A DNA stretch of 64,000 nt from Amycolatopsis oliviviridis (GTDB taxonomy: Bacteria; Actinomycetota; Actinomycetes; Mycobacteriales; Pseudonocardiaceae), in contig NZ_BNAY01000003.1 in NCBI RefSeq assembly GCF_014654365.1, positions 62,001-126,000 of the forward strand, written 5' to 3'. The position numbers were made by a program, and so were the translations under genes. Below are positions 50,754-60,276 of the stretch, piece by piece. Each line of letters begins with the position of its first letter. Positions within the stretch are counted from its first letter, which is position 1. The notes below the pieces were generated by a model. The model was not told where the DNA came from. It saw only the letters and a list, made by a program, of their open reading frames with translations, and made no database searches.

Positions 50754-51539
50754 TCATCCCTTTCCGCCGGTCAACAGGCGCACCCGGACCGGCTCGACGA
50801 ACGGGGCGTGCGGTGCCACGGCCACGCCGAGCCGTTCCTCGAATCCCGCGCGCTCGTCCGGGTTCGGCAGCAGATCCTCCGGCATCGCGGAGTACACCGC
50901 GCCGACGAGGTATTCCAAGGTGATCTCGTCCTCGTACTCGACGACCTTCTCGCCGGTGGTGAACCCGGCCGCCGCCAGGCTCGCGCGGTAGCGGTCCTGT
51001 TCCTCCTGCTCGGCACCGCAGGTGCGCACGAGCGGCTTCCCCAGCCAACCGGCCAGATACTCGCGCAGCGCGTTCGACCACGGGCTGTCGTGCAGCCACA
51101 TCGGGGCGCCGTTGGTGATCACCGCGACGCCACCGCCCGGCCTCAGCAGCGGGCGCAGGGCGGGGAACAGGGTCTCGTGGTCCATCCAGTGCAGTGCCTG
51201 GCCGATGGTCACCACGCCGAGTTTCTCCTTGCCCAGCACTGCTTCCAGCGCGGGAACGTCACTGTCCGCGCCGACGAGCCAGGCGACGTTCGCGACCCCG
51301 GCGGCGGCCTTCCTGGCTTCCGCCAGCATGTCGGGTTCCGGGTCCATGCCGATGGCCGCCCGTGTCCTGGCGGCGAGCGGCAGGGTCAGCTGACCGGTGC
51401 CGCAGCCGAGGTCCAGGGCCGTGTCTTCGGCGGTGAGCCCGAATTCGGCGGCCAGCGTATCGACGACATCCGCCGGATAGCCGCGGCGATAGCGCTGATA
51501 GAACCCGGCGACCTCGCCGCTGAACTTCAGGATCGTCAT
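50754..51539 (-). CDS. SAM-dependent methyltransferase
   Basis: A 261-residue class I methyltransferase. The SAM loop is TALDLGCGTGQLTLPLA (about residues 40-56), followed by IGMDPEPDMLAEARKAA, GQALHWMDHETLFPAL and LLRPGGGVAVITNG. The HWM block is frequent in methyltransferases acting on small molecules. The frame begins FSGEVAGFYQRYRRGYPADV, as in the type-11 group. It stands downstream of aceB on the same strand, separated by a strong hairpin array. Substrate unknown. Confidence 0.85.
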   Translation of the reverse strand: MTILKFSGEVAGFYQRYRRGYPADVVDTLAAEFGLTAEDTALDLGCGTGQLTLPLAARTRAAIGMDPEPDMLAEARKAAAGVANVAWLVGADSDVPALEAVLGKEKLGVVTIGQALHWMDHETLFPALRPLLRPGGGVAVITNGAPMWLHDSPWSNALREYLAGWLGKPLVRTCGAEQEEQDRYRASLAAAGFTTGEKVVEYEDEITLEYLVGAVYSAMPEDLLPNPDERAGFEERLGVAVAPHAPFVEPVRVRLLTGGKG

Positions 51540-51598
51540 CCCGCGATCATGACCGGCGAGCCGGTCCCCCGCCGCGGCTTTCGCCGTCGGCGGAAAAG

Positions 51599-51796
51599 CG
51601 TCGCGGAGACCCCGCTCACCGGGGTGTGAGGGTGAGCGGGGCCTCCGCGACGGAACGCACGCCCGACAGCGCTACCGGAAGAGCGCGCGCGTGAAGCGGG
51701 TCCGGCGGCGGGGAGCCTCCGCCGCCGGACCCGTTGGGCCACACCGTCCCAAACCGGTGTGGAACCCGGCCGCCCCGCGTCAGGTAGGGGCGGCCG
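51599..51796. terminator. Array of four GC-rich hairpins downstream of aceB
   Basis: Four stems in a row: 51599-51652 (arms of 22 and 22 with one bulge), 51697-51733 (exact 15-base arms, CGGGTCCGGCGGCGG), 51739-51762 (CCACACCG/CGGTGTGG) and 51767-51796 (CGGCCGCCCC/GGGGCGGCCG). None has a T-tract. The last is 6 bases from the aceB stop. Likely acts as an intrinsic stop and 3'-end protector. Confidence 0.65.
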
Positions 51797-51802
51797 GAGC
51801 TT

Positions 51803-53407
51803 CTAGTGCGTGGTCAGGTACCGCGCGTACGCGCCGGTGGTGAGGAAGCTCGGCAGCTTCTCGCCCAGCGCGGTCTCGGCGAAGATCTCGTAGGCGTCGC
51901 CGAGCCGGGTGTCCTCGCCCAGTTCGGCCCGCACCGACGCCAGCTCTTCGTCCAAATAGGACACGGCGAGTTCGCGGGTGAGCGCGGTGCCGTCTTCGAG
52001 CTTCGTGCCGTTGCGGATCCACTGCCACACCTGGCAGCGCGCGATCTCGGCGGTGGCGGCGTCCTCCATCAGGTTGTGGATCGCCGCCGCGCCGGTGCCG
52101 CGCAGCCAAGCGTCGATGTAGCGCAGCGCGACGTTGATGTTGGCGCGGACACCGGCTTCGGTGACCTCGCCGCCCGCGCTGGCGACGTCGAGCAGATCCT
52201 CGGCCGTCACGACGACGTCTTCACGCAGCTTGCCGAGCTGGTTCGGCCAGCCGCCGAGCACACCGTCGAACACCTCGCGGCAGACCGGGACGAGGCCGGG
52301 GTGCGCGACCCACGAGCCGTCGAAGCCGTCGTTCGCCTCGCGTTCCTTGTCCTGGCGCACCTTCTCCAGCGCGGTCGCGTTGATCTCCGGGTCTTTGCTC
52401 GGGATGAACGCGGCCATGCCGCCGATGGCGTGCGCCCCGCGCTTGTGGCAGGTGCGCACCAGCAGTTCGGTGTAGGCCCGCATGAACGGGACGGTCATCG
52501 TCACCTGCGCGCGGTCCGGGAGCACGAAGTCCGCGCCGTGCGAGGAGAAGTTCTTGATGACGCTGAAGATGTAGTCCCAGCGGCCGGCGTTCAGCCCGGC
52601 GATGTGCTCGCGCAGTTCGTAGAGGATCTCCTCCATCTCGAACGCGGCGGTGATCGTCTCGATCAGCACGGTCGCCCGGACGGTGCCGCGCGGGATGCCG
52701 AGTTCCCGTTGCGCCAGCAGGAAGACGTCGTTCCACAGCCGCGCTTCGAGGTGGTTCTCCAGCTTCGGCAGGTAGAAGTACGGTCCGCTGCCGCGGGCCA
52801 GCAGCTGGCGCGCGTTGTGGAAGAAGTAGAGGCCGAAGTCGACCAGGCTCGCCGAGACCGGGCGGCCGTCGATGCGGATGTGCTTCTCCACCAGGTGCCA
52901 GCCGCGGGGGCGGGCGACGATCGTCGCGGGCTCGTCGCCGATCGTGTAGCGCTTGCCCGCCTCGGTGGTGAAATCGATGTTGCGGCGGATCGCGTCGAAC
53001 AGGTTGAGCTGGCCGTCGATGACGTTGTGCCAGGTCGGCGAGGTCGCGTCCTCGAAGTCGGCGAGCCAGACCTTGGCGCCGGAGTTGAGCGCGTTGACCG
53101 TCATCTTGCGGTCGGTCGGGCCGGTGATCTCGACGCGGCGGTCTTCGAGACCGGGCGCCGCCGGGGCGACAGACCAGCTGCTGTCGTCGCGCACGGAGCG
53201 CGTCTCGGGCAGGAAGCCCAGCGGCTTCTCACCGGACTGCAGCTCTTCGCGGCGCAGACGGCGGGCGTCGAGCAGCTCGCGGCGGCGGCCGGCGAACGCG
53301 TTGTCGAGTTTGGCCACGAAGTCCAGTGCGGCCGGGGTGAGGATCTCGTCGAACCGGTCACCGGCGGGTCCGCAGACGTCGATCCGGTAGTTCAGCTTCT
53401 CAACCAT
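51803..53407 (-). CDS. aceB: Malate synthase (form A)
   Basis: Condenses glyoxylate and acetyl-CoA to malate in the glyoxylate shunt. The 534-residue chain is of the short A type. Marks are [36 protein letters not shown] (from about residue 117), the catalytic-region [20 protein letters not shown] and [13 protein letters not shown], and [15 protein letters not shown]. The ATG at 53407 has GGAGG 8 bases upstream. It is 102 bases downstream of aceA on the same strand; the longer frame above it is non-coding. Under the same probable control. Confidence 0.96.
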   Translation of the reverse strand: MVEKLNYRIDVCGPAGDRFDEILTPAALDFVAKLDNAFAGRRRELLDARRLRREELQSGEKPLGFLPETRSVRDDSSWSVAPAAPGLEDRRVEITGPTDRKMTVNALNSGAKVWLADFEDATSPTWHNVIDGQLNLFDAIRRNIDFTTEAGKRYTIGDEPATIVARPRGWHLVEKHIRIDGRPVSASLVDFGLYFFHNARQLLARGSGPYFYLPKLENHLEARLWNDVFLLAQRELGIPRGTVRATVLIETITAAFEMEEILYELREHIAGLNAGRWDYIFSVIKNFSSHGADFVLPDRAQVTMTVPFMRAYTELLVRTCHKRGAHAIGGMAAFIPSKDPEINATALEKVRQDKEREANDGFDGSWVAHPGLVPVCREVFDGVLGGWPNQLGKLREDVVVTAEDLLDVASAGGEVTEAGVRANINVALRYIDAWLRGTGAAAIHNLMEDAATAEIARCQVWQWIRNGTKLEDGTALTRELAVSYLDEELASVRAELGEDTRLGDAYEIFAETALGEKLPSFLTTGAYARYLTTH

Positions 53408-53509
53408 GGTGTGCCTCCGCTGGGCTTCGCGAAAGAAAGTCGGGGATGGAAGGGAGGTGGCGGTCCTCCGGGGTCGAAAGACCGCCACCTGTCACCTACT
53501 TGCGGTGGA

Positions 53510-54796
53510 TCAGAACTGCTCGGCCTCGGTGGAACCCGCGAGCGCGGTGGTCGAGCTCTCCGGGTTCAGCGCGGTCGCGACGTTGTCGAACCAGCCGGTG
53601 CCGACCTCGCGCTGGTGCTTCGTGGCGGTGTAGCCGCGGTCCTCCGAAGCGAACTCGCGCTCCTGCAGGTCGACGTAGGCGGTCATGCCTTCGCGGGCGT
53701 AACCGTGCGCCAGGTCGAACATCGAGTAGTTCAGGGCGTGGAAGCCGGCCAGGGTGATGAACTGGAACTTGTAGCCCATGTGGCCGAGCTCGCGCTGGAA
53801 CTTCGCGATCGTCGCGTCGTCCAGGTGCTTCTTCCAGTTGAACGACGGCGAGCAGTTGTAGGCCAGCATCTGGTCCGGGTACTTCGCCTTGATCGCCTCG
53901 GCGAACTGGCGGGCGACCTCGAGGTCCGGCTTGGAGGTCTCCATCCACAGCAGGTCGGCGTACTCGGCGTAGGCCAGGCCGCGGTCGATGCAGGGGTCGA
54001 TGCCGTTGGTGACGTTGTAGAAGCCCTCGGCGGTGCGCTCGCCGGTGACGTACTTGCGGTCACGCTCGTCGACGTCGCTGGTGATCAGCGTGGCGGCCTG
54101 CGCGTCGGTGCGGGCGACGATCAGCGACGGCACGTTCAGCACGTCCGCGGCGAGGCGGGCGGCGTTCAGCGTGCGCTCGTGCTGCTTGGTCGGGATCAGC
54201 ACCTTGCCGCCGAGGTGACCACACTTCTTCTCGGAAGCGAGCTGGTCCTCCCAGTGCACACCCGCGGCGCCGGCGGCGATCATGCCCTTCATCAGCTCGA
54301 AGGCGTTGAGCGGGCCACCGAAGCCGGCCTCGGCGTCGGCGACGATCGGGGCGTACCAGTCGATGTCGGTGTTGCCCTCGGCCCAGTTGATCTGGTCGGC
54401 GCGGCCCAGCGCGTTGTTGATGCGGCGGACGACGGCGGGCACCGAGTTGGCCGGGTAGAGGCTCTGGTCAGGGTAGGTCTGGCCGGAGAGGTTGGCGTCG
54501 GCGGCGACCTGCCAGCCGGACAGGTAGATGGCCTTGAGGCCGGCGCGGACCTGCTGCACGGCCTGGTTACCGGTCAGGGCGCCCAGCGAGTGGACGTAGT
54601 CCTCGTTGTGCAGGAGGTCCCACAGCTTCTCCGCACCGCGGCGGGCGAGCGTGTGCTCTTCGACCACACTGCCGCGCAGCTTGACCACGTCAGCCGCGGA
54701 GTACGAACGCTTCACGCCCGCCCAGCGGGGGTCGGTCTCCCACTGCTTGGCCAGTTCGGCGGCCGCCTGCTCCAGCTGCTGCGCGTGCTGAGTCAT
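53510..54796 (-). CDS. aceA: Isocitrate lyase
   Basis: Splits isocitrate to glyoxylate and succinate, the first step of the glyoxylate shunt. It has 428 residues. The catalytic Cys stands in the KKCGH loop ([17 protein letters not shown], about residue 190), with DADTGFG-like [16 protein letters not shown] before it and [12 protein letters not shown] after it. The ATG at 54796 has GGGAG upstream; the frame continues to 55033 without family residues. RamB-like boxes lie between it and the divergent regulator gene. Confidence 0.97.
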   Translation of the reverse strand: MTQHAQQLEQAAAELAKQWETDPRWAGVKRSYSAADVVKLRGSVVEEHTLARRGAEKLWDLLHNEDYVHSLGALTGNQAVQQVRAGLKAIYLSGWQVAADANLSGQTYPDQSLYPANSVPAVVRRINNALGRADQINWAEGNTDIDWYAPIVADAEAGFGGPLNAFELMKGMIAAGAAGVHWEDQLASEKKCGHLGGKVLIPTKQHERTLNAARLAADVLNVPSLIVARTDAQAATLITSDVDERDRKYVTGERTAEGFYNVTNGIDPCIDRGLAYAEYADLLWMETSKPDLEVARQFAEAIKAKYPDQMLAYNCSPSFNWKKHLDDATIAKFQRELGHMGYKFQFITLAGFHALNYSMFDLAHGYAREGMTAYVDLQEREFASEDRGYTATKHQREVGTGWFDNVATALNPESSTTALAGSTEAEQF

Positions 54797-54811
54797 CGGA
54801 TTCTCCCGGGT

Positions 54812-54950
54812 GTTGCGAAGTTTGCGAGTGATCGCCTTTCCTGATTCGACCCTGACACGGCAGGGGAAATCCGATCCAGGGCTCCAATTTGCCAATTTCT
54901 GCGAAGCTTCCGTAGCATCTTGCAAAGGTTGCGAATCTTGCGTTCGCAAG
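54812..54950. promoter_or_regulatory. RamB-box-like sites between aceA and ramB
   Basis: On the minus strand, CGCAAACTTCGCAAC (54812-54826) and CGCAACCTTTGCAA (54920-54933) resemble the RamB site (AAACTTTGCAAA) known from Corynebacterium. A neighbouring TTGCGAATCTTGCG (54929-54942) and the perfect palindrome CTTGCGTTCGCAAG (54937-54950) extend the cluster. The region holds both divergent promoters. Confidence 0.65.
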
Positions 54951-55025
54951 CGGAGCGAAAATCCACGGGCTTGACCGTTCACTGAATCGTTCAGGCCCGG
55001 AAACCTTGCGGACAGAGAGGCCTCA

Positions 55026-56453
55026 GTGGACAAAACCTTCGCCGGAGCGAAGCTGCGGCATCTGCGCGAAAGCCGGTCGATGAGCCAGGCGGATCTCGCT
55101 CGTGTGCTGGAGATCTCACCCAGTTACCTCAATCAGATCGAGCACAACTCGCGTCCGCTGACCGTCCCGGTGCTCCTTCGCATCACGCAGGCGTTCGGAG
55201 TGGACACCGAGTTCTTCGCGAACAACGACACCGCCCGGCTCGTCGCCGACGTGAAGGAGGCTCTGCTCGACGAGGTGCTCGGCGTCGACGTCACCAACAG
55301 CGAGCTCAACGACCTCGCCACCAACCTGCCGACGATCGCCCAGGCCCTGGTCAAACTGCATCGCAGCTACCGCAACGCCGTCGAGAACACGGCCGCGCTG
55401 ACCATGGAGAACGGCCTCGGCCTGCACGGCAGCGCCGCCACCGCCCTGCCGCACGAAGAGGTCCGCGACTTCTTCTACGAGCGAGAGAACTACGTCGCCG
55501 AGCTGGACGAACGCGCCGAACGGATGGCGCAGGACATCCCGCTGCAGCGCGGCCAGGTGCTCGCGTCGCTGAAGGAGACGCTGATCCAGCGCTACGGCGT
55601 CGACGTCACCAGCGAAGGCATCGACGAGGCCAACGGCCAGCAGCACCGGTACGAACCGGGGCCGCGGGTGCTGCGGCTGGCGCCGAGCCTGCGTGTCGGG
55701 CAGCAGGCGTTCCGGATGGCCTCGCAGATCGCCCTGCTCGAATACGACGACCTGATCACCGAACTCGCCGACTCCTGGGCGTTCTCCGGGCCCGCCGCGC
55801 GGTCACTGGCCCGCGTCGGGCTCGCGAACTACTTCGCGGGCGCGCTGATCCTCCCCTACGGACCGTTCCTGGCCTGCGCGGAACGCTTCCGCTACGACAT
55901 CGAGCGGCTGTGCGACCACTTCGGCGTCGGCTTCGAGACCGTCTGCCACCGGCTCTCGACCTTGCAGCGGCCGAAGAACCGCGGCGTGCCGTTCTCGTTC
56001 GTGCGCGTCGACCGGGCCGGGAACATGTCGAAACGCCAGTCCGCGGCCGGTTTCCACTTCTCCCGCGTCGGCGGCGCGTGTCCACTGTGGAACATCTACG
56101 AGGCGTTCACCCAGCCGGGCAAGATCCTCACCCAGATCGCGACCCTGCCCGACGGCAAGAGCTACTTCTGGATCGCGCGGACGGTGTCGCGCAACATCGG
56201 CGGCTACGGCAGCCCCGGCAAGACGTTCACCGTCGGCCTCGGCTGCGAGCTGCGGCACGCGAAACGGCTGATCTATTCGACCGGGCTCGACCTCGACGAC
56301 CGCGCCGCCGCCACCCCGATCGGCATGGGCTGCAAAGTCTGCGAACGGCCGGCCTGTTCGCAGCGCGCGTTCCCCACGATCGGCAAACAGCTGACGGTCG
56401 ACGAGAACACGAGCACCTTCGTCCCGTACCCGGCGGTACCCAAGGCGCCTTGA
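55026..56453 (+). CDS. ramB: RamB-type XRE/short-chain-acyl regulator of the glyoxylate shunt
   Basis: A 475-residue transcriptional regulator. The XRE helix-turn-helix is residues about 8-60 ([39 protein letters not shown]). An ImmA/IrrE-like region follows ([39 protein letters not shown]), then a C-terminal domain with [15 protein letters not shown]. This layout is that of RamB/PrpR-type proteins that control acetate and propionate genes. It is divergent from aceA, as in M. tuberculosis. The GTG at 55026 has GAGAGG 5 bases before. It probably represses or activates both genes and itself. Confidence 0.9.
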   Translation: MDKTFAGAKLRHLRESRSMSQADLARVLEISPSYLNQIEHNSRPLTVPVLLRITQAFGVDTEFFANNDTARLVADVKEALLDEVLGVDVTNSELNDLATNLPTIAQALVKLHRSYRNAVENTAALTMENGLGLHGSAATALPHEEVRDFFYERENYVAELDERAERMAQDIPLQRGQVLASLKETLIQRYGVDVTSEGIDEANGQQHRYEPGPRVLRLAPSLRVGQQAFRMASQIALLEYDDLITELADSWAFSGPAARSLARVGLANYFAGALILPYGPFLACAERFRYDIERLCDHFGVGFETVCHRLSTLQRPKNRGVPFSFVRVDRAGNMSKRQSAAGFHFSRVGGACPLWNIYEAFTQPGKILTQIATLPDGKSYFWIARTVSRNIGGYGSPGKTFTVGLGCELRHAKRLIYSTGLDLDDRAAATPIGMGCKVCERPACSQRAFPTIGKQLTVDENTSTFVPYPAVPKAP

Positions 56454-56529
56454 GCCGTCTTGATCTCCCTGGCAGGGTTGCCGACGACGGCCGCGGCGTG
56501 ACCGCGGCCACCACACTGGGGAGAACTGC

Positions 56530-57354
56530 ATGATCTTGGTGACCGGGGCAGGCGGGAACGTCGGCTCGGAACTGACCGCGATCCTGACCCGCGACGGACA
56601 TTCCGTGAGAGCGCTGGTCCGCACGCCGCGGCCACTGCCCGACGGCGTCGAAGGGGTGATGGGCGACCTCAACGAACCGACGAGCCTGAAGACCGCGTTG
56701 GAAGGTGTCCGGGCGGTCTTCCTGCTCGGCGGCTACGACGACATGTCCGGCGCGCTCGCGGTGATGCGCGGCGCGGGCGTCGAGCAGGTGACGCTGCTGT
56801 CGTCGCGTTCGGTCGTGGGCGGGCGGCCCGACAACGCCGTCGCCGGGATGCACATGGCGGCCGAGGCGGCGGTGCGCGCGTCGAAGCTGGCTTGGACCTT
56901 CCTGCGGCCGAGCGGGTTCATGTCCAACACGCTGCAGTGGATACCGCAGCTCCAGGCCGGGGACGTCGTGCGCGAGCCGTTCGCGAACGTGCCGGTGGCG
57001 ACGATCGATCCGTACGACATCGCCGCCGTCGCCGCGGAATCCCTGACCACGCCGGGACACGAGGGCCGGGCGTACGCCATCACCGGTCCGGGTTCATTGC
57101 GGCCAGCCGACCGGCTGCGCGTGCTGAGCGAACTGCTGGGGCGGAAGCTGCGGCTGGAACCGCTGCCGGACGCCGAGGCCCGGGTGACGATGAGCGCGGA
57201 GATGCCGGAGAAGTACGTCGACGCGTTCTTCCGCTTCTTCGCCGAGGGCGAGTTCGACGACTCCGTGGTCACGGGTGCCGTCCAGGACCTCACCGGACGG
57301 GAACCACGCCCGTTCGCGATCTGGGCACGAACCCACCTCGCCGCTTTCCGCTGA
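56530..57354 (+). CDS. NmrA-like NAD(P)-binding protein
   Basis: A 274-residue atypical short-chain dehydrogenase of the NmrA/SDR_a5 type. Start MILVTGAGGNVGSELTAIL gives the Rossmann motif GxxGxxG. Then RALVRTPRPLPDGVEGVMGD, the region AWTFLRPSGFMSNTLQW (a usual substrate-loop motif) and ATIDPYDIAAVAAESL. No YxxxK pair is conserved, so it may act as a sensor rather than a dehydrogenase. GGGGAG stands 7 bases before the ATG. A palindrome starts 2 bases after its stop. Confidence 0.85.
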   Translation: MILVTGAGGNVGSELTAILTRDGHSVRALVRTPRPLPDGVEGVMGDLNEPTSLKTALEGVRAVFLLGGYDDMSGALAVMRGAGVEQVTLLSSRSVVGGRPDNAVAGMHMAAEAAVRASKLAWTFLRPSGFMSNTLQWIPQLQAGDVVREPFANVPVATIDPYDIAAVAAESLTTPGHEGRAYAITGPGSLRPADRLRVLSELLGRKLRLEPLPDAEARVTMSAEMPEKYVDAFFRFFAEGEFDDSVVTGAVQDLTGREPRPFAIWARTHLAAFR

Positions 57355-57355
57355 T

Positions 57356-57419
57356 CGCGTTTCGTCCTCTGGATGCGGTCGTTGCACGCGCAAGTACCGC
57401 ATTCAGAGGACGAAACGCG
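57356..57419. repeat. Long interrupted palindrome between nmrA-like and ilvA
   Basis: Outer arms CGCGTTTCGTCCTCTGGATG (57356-57375) and the complement CATTCAGAGGACGAAACGCG with one mismatch, the centre holding TTGCACGCGCAA. It fills the gap between two convergent genes. Confidence 0.82.
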
Positions 57420-57428
57420 GGCGGCGGG

Positions 57429-58667
57429 TCACACCAGGAAGTGGAACAGCGGGCTGCCCGGTTCCACCCGCTCCACCTGCAACGGGCTCACCTCCAGCCG
57501 GTGCAGCAGTCCTTCGAGGTCACCCGGCCGCGCGAGTTCGACGCCGATCAGCGCCGGACCGGTCTCGCGGCTGTTGCGCTTCACGTACTCGAACCGCGTG
57601 ATGTCGTCGTCCGGCCCGAGGACCTCGTCGAGGAACCGCCGCAGCGCGCCGGGCTCCTGCGGGAACCCCACCAGGAAGTAGTGCTTCAGTCCTTCGTGGA
57701 TCAGCGACCGTTCGAGCACTTCGCCGTAGCGGCTGACGTCGTTGTTGCCGCCGGAGACGACGCACACCACGATCTGCCCGGGGTCGATCTTCACCGTCGT
57801 GCCCAGCGCGGCGGTCGCGAGCGCGCCGGCGGGTTCGGCGATCACGCCGTCGGACTGGTACATCGAGAGCATTTCCGTGCAGATCGCGCCCTCGGCGACG
57901 TCGGTGAGCTCGACACCGCCGTCGCGGACCAGCGGGTACGTCACCGATCCGGCCAGCGCGACCGCCGCACCGTCCACGAACGTGTCGACGGCTTCGAGCC
58001 GCACCGGCTCACCGGCCGCCAGCGCGGCGGCCATGCAGGTCGCGCCCGCCGGTTCGACCCCGACGATCCGCATCTCCGGCGCCCGTTCCGCGGCCCACGC
58101 GGCGATCCCCGCGAGCAGGCCGCCACCGCCGACCGGCACCACCATGACGTCCGGGACGAACCCGAGCTGCGCGACGACCTCCATCGCGACCGTGCCCTGC
58201 CCGGCGACCGTCTCTGGCGCGTCGAACGCGGGGACCAGTGTCGCGCCGGTGCGCTCCGCGTCCTGCTTCGCCGCGGTGAAGGCGTCCTCATAGGTCTCGC
58301 CGACGACGATGACCTCGATGTGCGAGCCGCCCAGCGTCGCGATCCGCTCGCGTTTCTGCCGGGGAGTCGTGCCGGGGACGTAGACGCGGCCGTCCGCGCC
58401 GAGACGGCGGCACGCGTACGCGACGCCCTGCGCGTGGTTGCCCGCGCTCGCGCAGACGACACCGCGCTCCCGGTGCTCCGCGTCGAGCTGGACGATGAAG
58501 TTGTAGGCACCGCGGATCTTGTACGAGCGCACGGTCTGGAGGTCTTCGCGTTTGAGCCAGACCCGGGCGTCGACCCGCGCCGAGAGCCGCTCGTTCGGTT
58601 CGAGCGGCGTGCGGGTCACCACCCCGGCCAATCGCTTGGCGGCCTCTTCGACCGTTCGGGCGCTCAC
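57429..58667 (-). CDS. ilvA: Threonine dehydratase (biosynthetic)
   Basis: Deaminates threonine to 2-oxobutyrate, the entry step to isoleucine. It has 412 residues. The PLP lysine is in VRSYKIRGAYNFI (about residue 57); the Ser/Gly cofactor loop is CASAGNHAQGVAY, and GGGGLLAGIAAW is the phosphate loop. The C-terminal 80 residues (LKHYFLVGFPQEPGALRRFL) are one ACT-like regulatory domain, the short type of many actinobacteria. I prefer the GTG at 58667 (VSARTVEEAAKRL) with AAGGGA upstream; a GTG 18 bases earlier is possible. Confidence 0.93.
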   Translation of the reverse strand: MSARTVEEAAKRLAGVVTRTPLEPNERLSARVDARVWLKREDLQTVRSYKIRGAYNFIVQLDAEHRERGVVCASAGNHAQGVAYACRRLGADGRVYVPGTTPRQKRERIATLGGSHIEVIVVGETYEDAFTAAKQDAERTGATLVPAFDAPETVAGQGTVAMEVVAQLGFVPDVMVVPVGGGGLLAGIAAWAAERAPEMRIVGVEPAGATCMAAALAAGEPVRLEAVDTFVDGAAVALAGSVTYPLVRDGGVELTDVAEGAICTEMLSMYQSDGVIAEPAGALATAALGTTVKIDPGQIVVCVVSGGNNDVSRYGEVLERSLIHEGLKHYFLVGFPQEPGALRRFLDEVLGPDDDITRFEYVKRNSRETGPALIGVELARPGDLEGLLHRLEVSPLQVERVEPGSPLFHFLV

Positions 58668-58780
58668 CGTTTCGATCCCTTGCACGAATGCTGAATGTAC
58701 TGACCGCCCCGGCCCACTGCGGAGAGTGGTCCAGTGGGTGGGCAACGGGGTTGTCGGTGGTCTGTGGTCCACTGGTCGCC

Positions 58781-59347
58781 ATGGTGAGCAAGGTCGACGG
58801 AGTCCGGAGTCTCGATGCGTTGCGCGAGCTGGTCCACAGCGGCGCGGAGCCCGAGTACCAGCTCTTCTACGGCCACACGCCGCTCAAGAGCGGCCGGGTC
58901 AACGCGGCCTGCCTGAGCCAGTGGTGGATCGCGCCGTTCGTCGCGGGCGGCGAGCGGTACCCGACGGCCGAGCACTACATGATGGCGGGCAAGGCGGAAC
59001 TGTTCGGCGATCACGAGGCCGCGGCGGCCATCCGTCAGGCGCCGGACCCGAAGACCGCGAAGATCCTCGGCCGCGAGGTCTCCGGTTTCGACGCCGAGAC
59101 GTGGGAACGGCACCGTTTCGACGTCGTCGTCGACGGCAACCTGGAGAAGTTCCGCCAGCACGCCGAGGAGCGTGAGTTCCTGCTGAGCACGGGTGACAAG
59201 GTGATCGTCGAGGCGTCGAGGATGGACCTGGTCTGGGGCAGCGGCGTCGCCCGCGAGGACAAGAACGCCACGCGCCCCGACTACTGGCGCGGGCAGAACC
59301 TCCTGGGCTTCGCGCTCATGGAGGTCCGTGAGCAGCTGCGCGGCTAG
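58781..59347 (+). CDS. NADAR-family protein
   Basis: A 188-residue NADAR (formerly DUF1768) protein, a family that includes glycosidases acting on ADP-ribosylated guanine and on riboflavin precursors. The marks are YQLFYGHTPLKSG, YPTAEHYMMAGKAELFGD (about residues 67-84), WGSGVAREDKN and YWRGQNLLGFALMEVRE. The ATG at 58781 gives the usual length; a frame opening at 58688 lacks homology. It is divergent from ilvA. No DarT-like toxin gene is next to it. Confidence 0.87.
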   Translation: MVSKVDGVRSLDALRELVHSGAEPEYQLFYGHTPLKSGRVNAACLSQWWIAPFVAGGERYPTAEHYMMAGKAELFGDHEAAAAIRQAPDPKTAKILGREVSGFDAETWERHRFDVVVDGNLEKFRQHAEEREFLLSTGDKVIVEASRMDLVWGSGVAREDKNATRPDYWRGQNLLGFALMEVREQLRG

Positions 59348-59367
59348 CCGGCCGGTCAGCGCGAGGG

Positions 59368-59469
59368 CGTGACTCGCGTGATCAGACACCGCACTCGCGT
59401 GCTTGAAGACGTGACTCACGTGTTTGAAGGCGGATCTCGCGAGTTCCGTCTTCAAACACGCGAGTCACG
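59368..59469. repeat. Direct and inverted repeat cluster, GTGACTCGCGTG family
   Basis: Three imperfect copies of about 20 bases (CGTGACTCGCGTG at 59368, GCACTCGCGTGCTTGAAG at 59391, CGTGACTCACGTGTTTGAAG at 59410) are followed by an inverted copy CTTCAAACACGCGAGTCACG (59450-59469). The last pair can form a long hairpin. The stop codon of the hexapeptide acyltransferase gene lies inside it. Confidence 0.72.
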
Positions 59470-60223
59470 AGTCCACGCCCAGGGTTTTCTGGAGCGCCTT
59501 GTTCGCCTTGCGCGCCATGTCCGCGACGGCCTCACGGCGGGCGGCGTCGGCGGCGTAGTCGTCCTGCCTGTTCCGGACGACGCGCGCCGGCGAACCGACG
59601 GCGATCGAGTAGTCCGGGATGTCGCCCCGCACCACGGCGTGCGCGCCGAGGACACAGCCGCGGCCGACCCGGGTGCCCTTGAGCACGGAGACCTTGGTGC
59701 CGATCCAGGTGTCCGGCCCGATCCGCACCGGCGACTTCACGATCCCCTGGTCCTTGATCGGGACGGTGATGTCGGTGGTGACGTGGTCGAAGTCGCAGAT
59801 GTACACCCAGTCCGCGACGAGCGTGGCCGCGCCGAGTTCGATGTCGAGGTAGCCGTTGAGCACGTTCTGGCGGCCGAACACCGCCTTGTCGCCGATGCGC
59901 AGGGAACCCTCGTGGCAGCGGATGGCGTTGCCGTCGCCGATGTGCACCCAGCGGCCGATCTCCAGCCGTCCGTAGCCGGGACGGCAGTGGATCTCGACGT
60001 CCTTGCCGAGGAACACCATCCCCCGCAGGATGATGTGCGGGTTCGCGACCCGGAACTTCAGCAGCCGCCAGTACCGGACCAGGTACCAGGGCGTGTACGC
60101 GCGGTTCCGCAGCACCCAGCGCAGCGAATCCTTGGTCAGGAATTTCGCCTGACGCGGATCACGACGGGCCTGGCCCCAGGCGCGGAGCCGCGTCAGCGCG
60201 GGCGCACCCCACATGGACGTCAT
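59465..60223 (-). CDS. Left-handed beta-helix acyltransferase (Rv3034c position)
   Basis: A 252-residue hexapeptide-repeat (LbH) acyltransferase. The beta-helix runs from about residue 75 to 215, with repeats such as LEIGRWVHIGDGNAIRCHEG, LRIGDKAVFGRQNVLNG, VRIGPDTWIGTKVSVLKGTR and GRGCVLGAHAVVRGDIPDYS, ending in the typical VGSPARVVRN. It resembles sugar O-acetyltransferases. In M. tuberculosis Rv3034c, a similar gene, lies next to the methylglucose polysaccharide genes, and it may acylate that glucan; inference. The C-terminus is a helix. Confidence 0.85.
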   Translation of the reverse strand: MTSMWGAPALTRLRAWGQARRDPRQAKFLTKDSLRWVLRNRAYTPWYLVRYWRLLKFRVANPHIILRGMVFLGKDVEIHCRPGYGRLEIGRWVHIGDGNAIRCHEGSLRIGDKAVFGRQNVLNGYLDIELGAATLVADWVYICDFDHVTTDITVPIKDQGIVKSPVRIGPDTWIGTKVSVLKGTRVGRGCVLGAHAVVRGDIPDYSIAVGSPARVVRNRQDDYAADAARREAVADMARKANKALQKTLGVDS

Positions 60224-60276
60224 ACCGGTGACCGTAACCTGTGATCAGGCCGCCGACCGCAAAGGGGAGCACGCGC

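Noticed and set aside
51806..54844. 1012-residue plus-strand ORF antisense to aceB and aceA
   Set aside because: Composition is that of a reverse-strand shadow, and both minus-strand genes have clear catalytic motifs.
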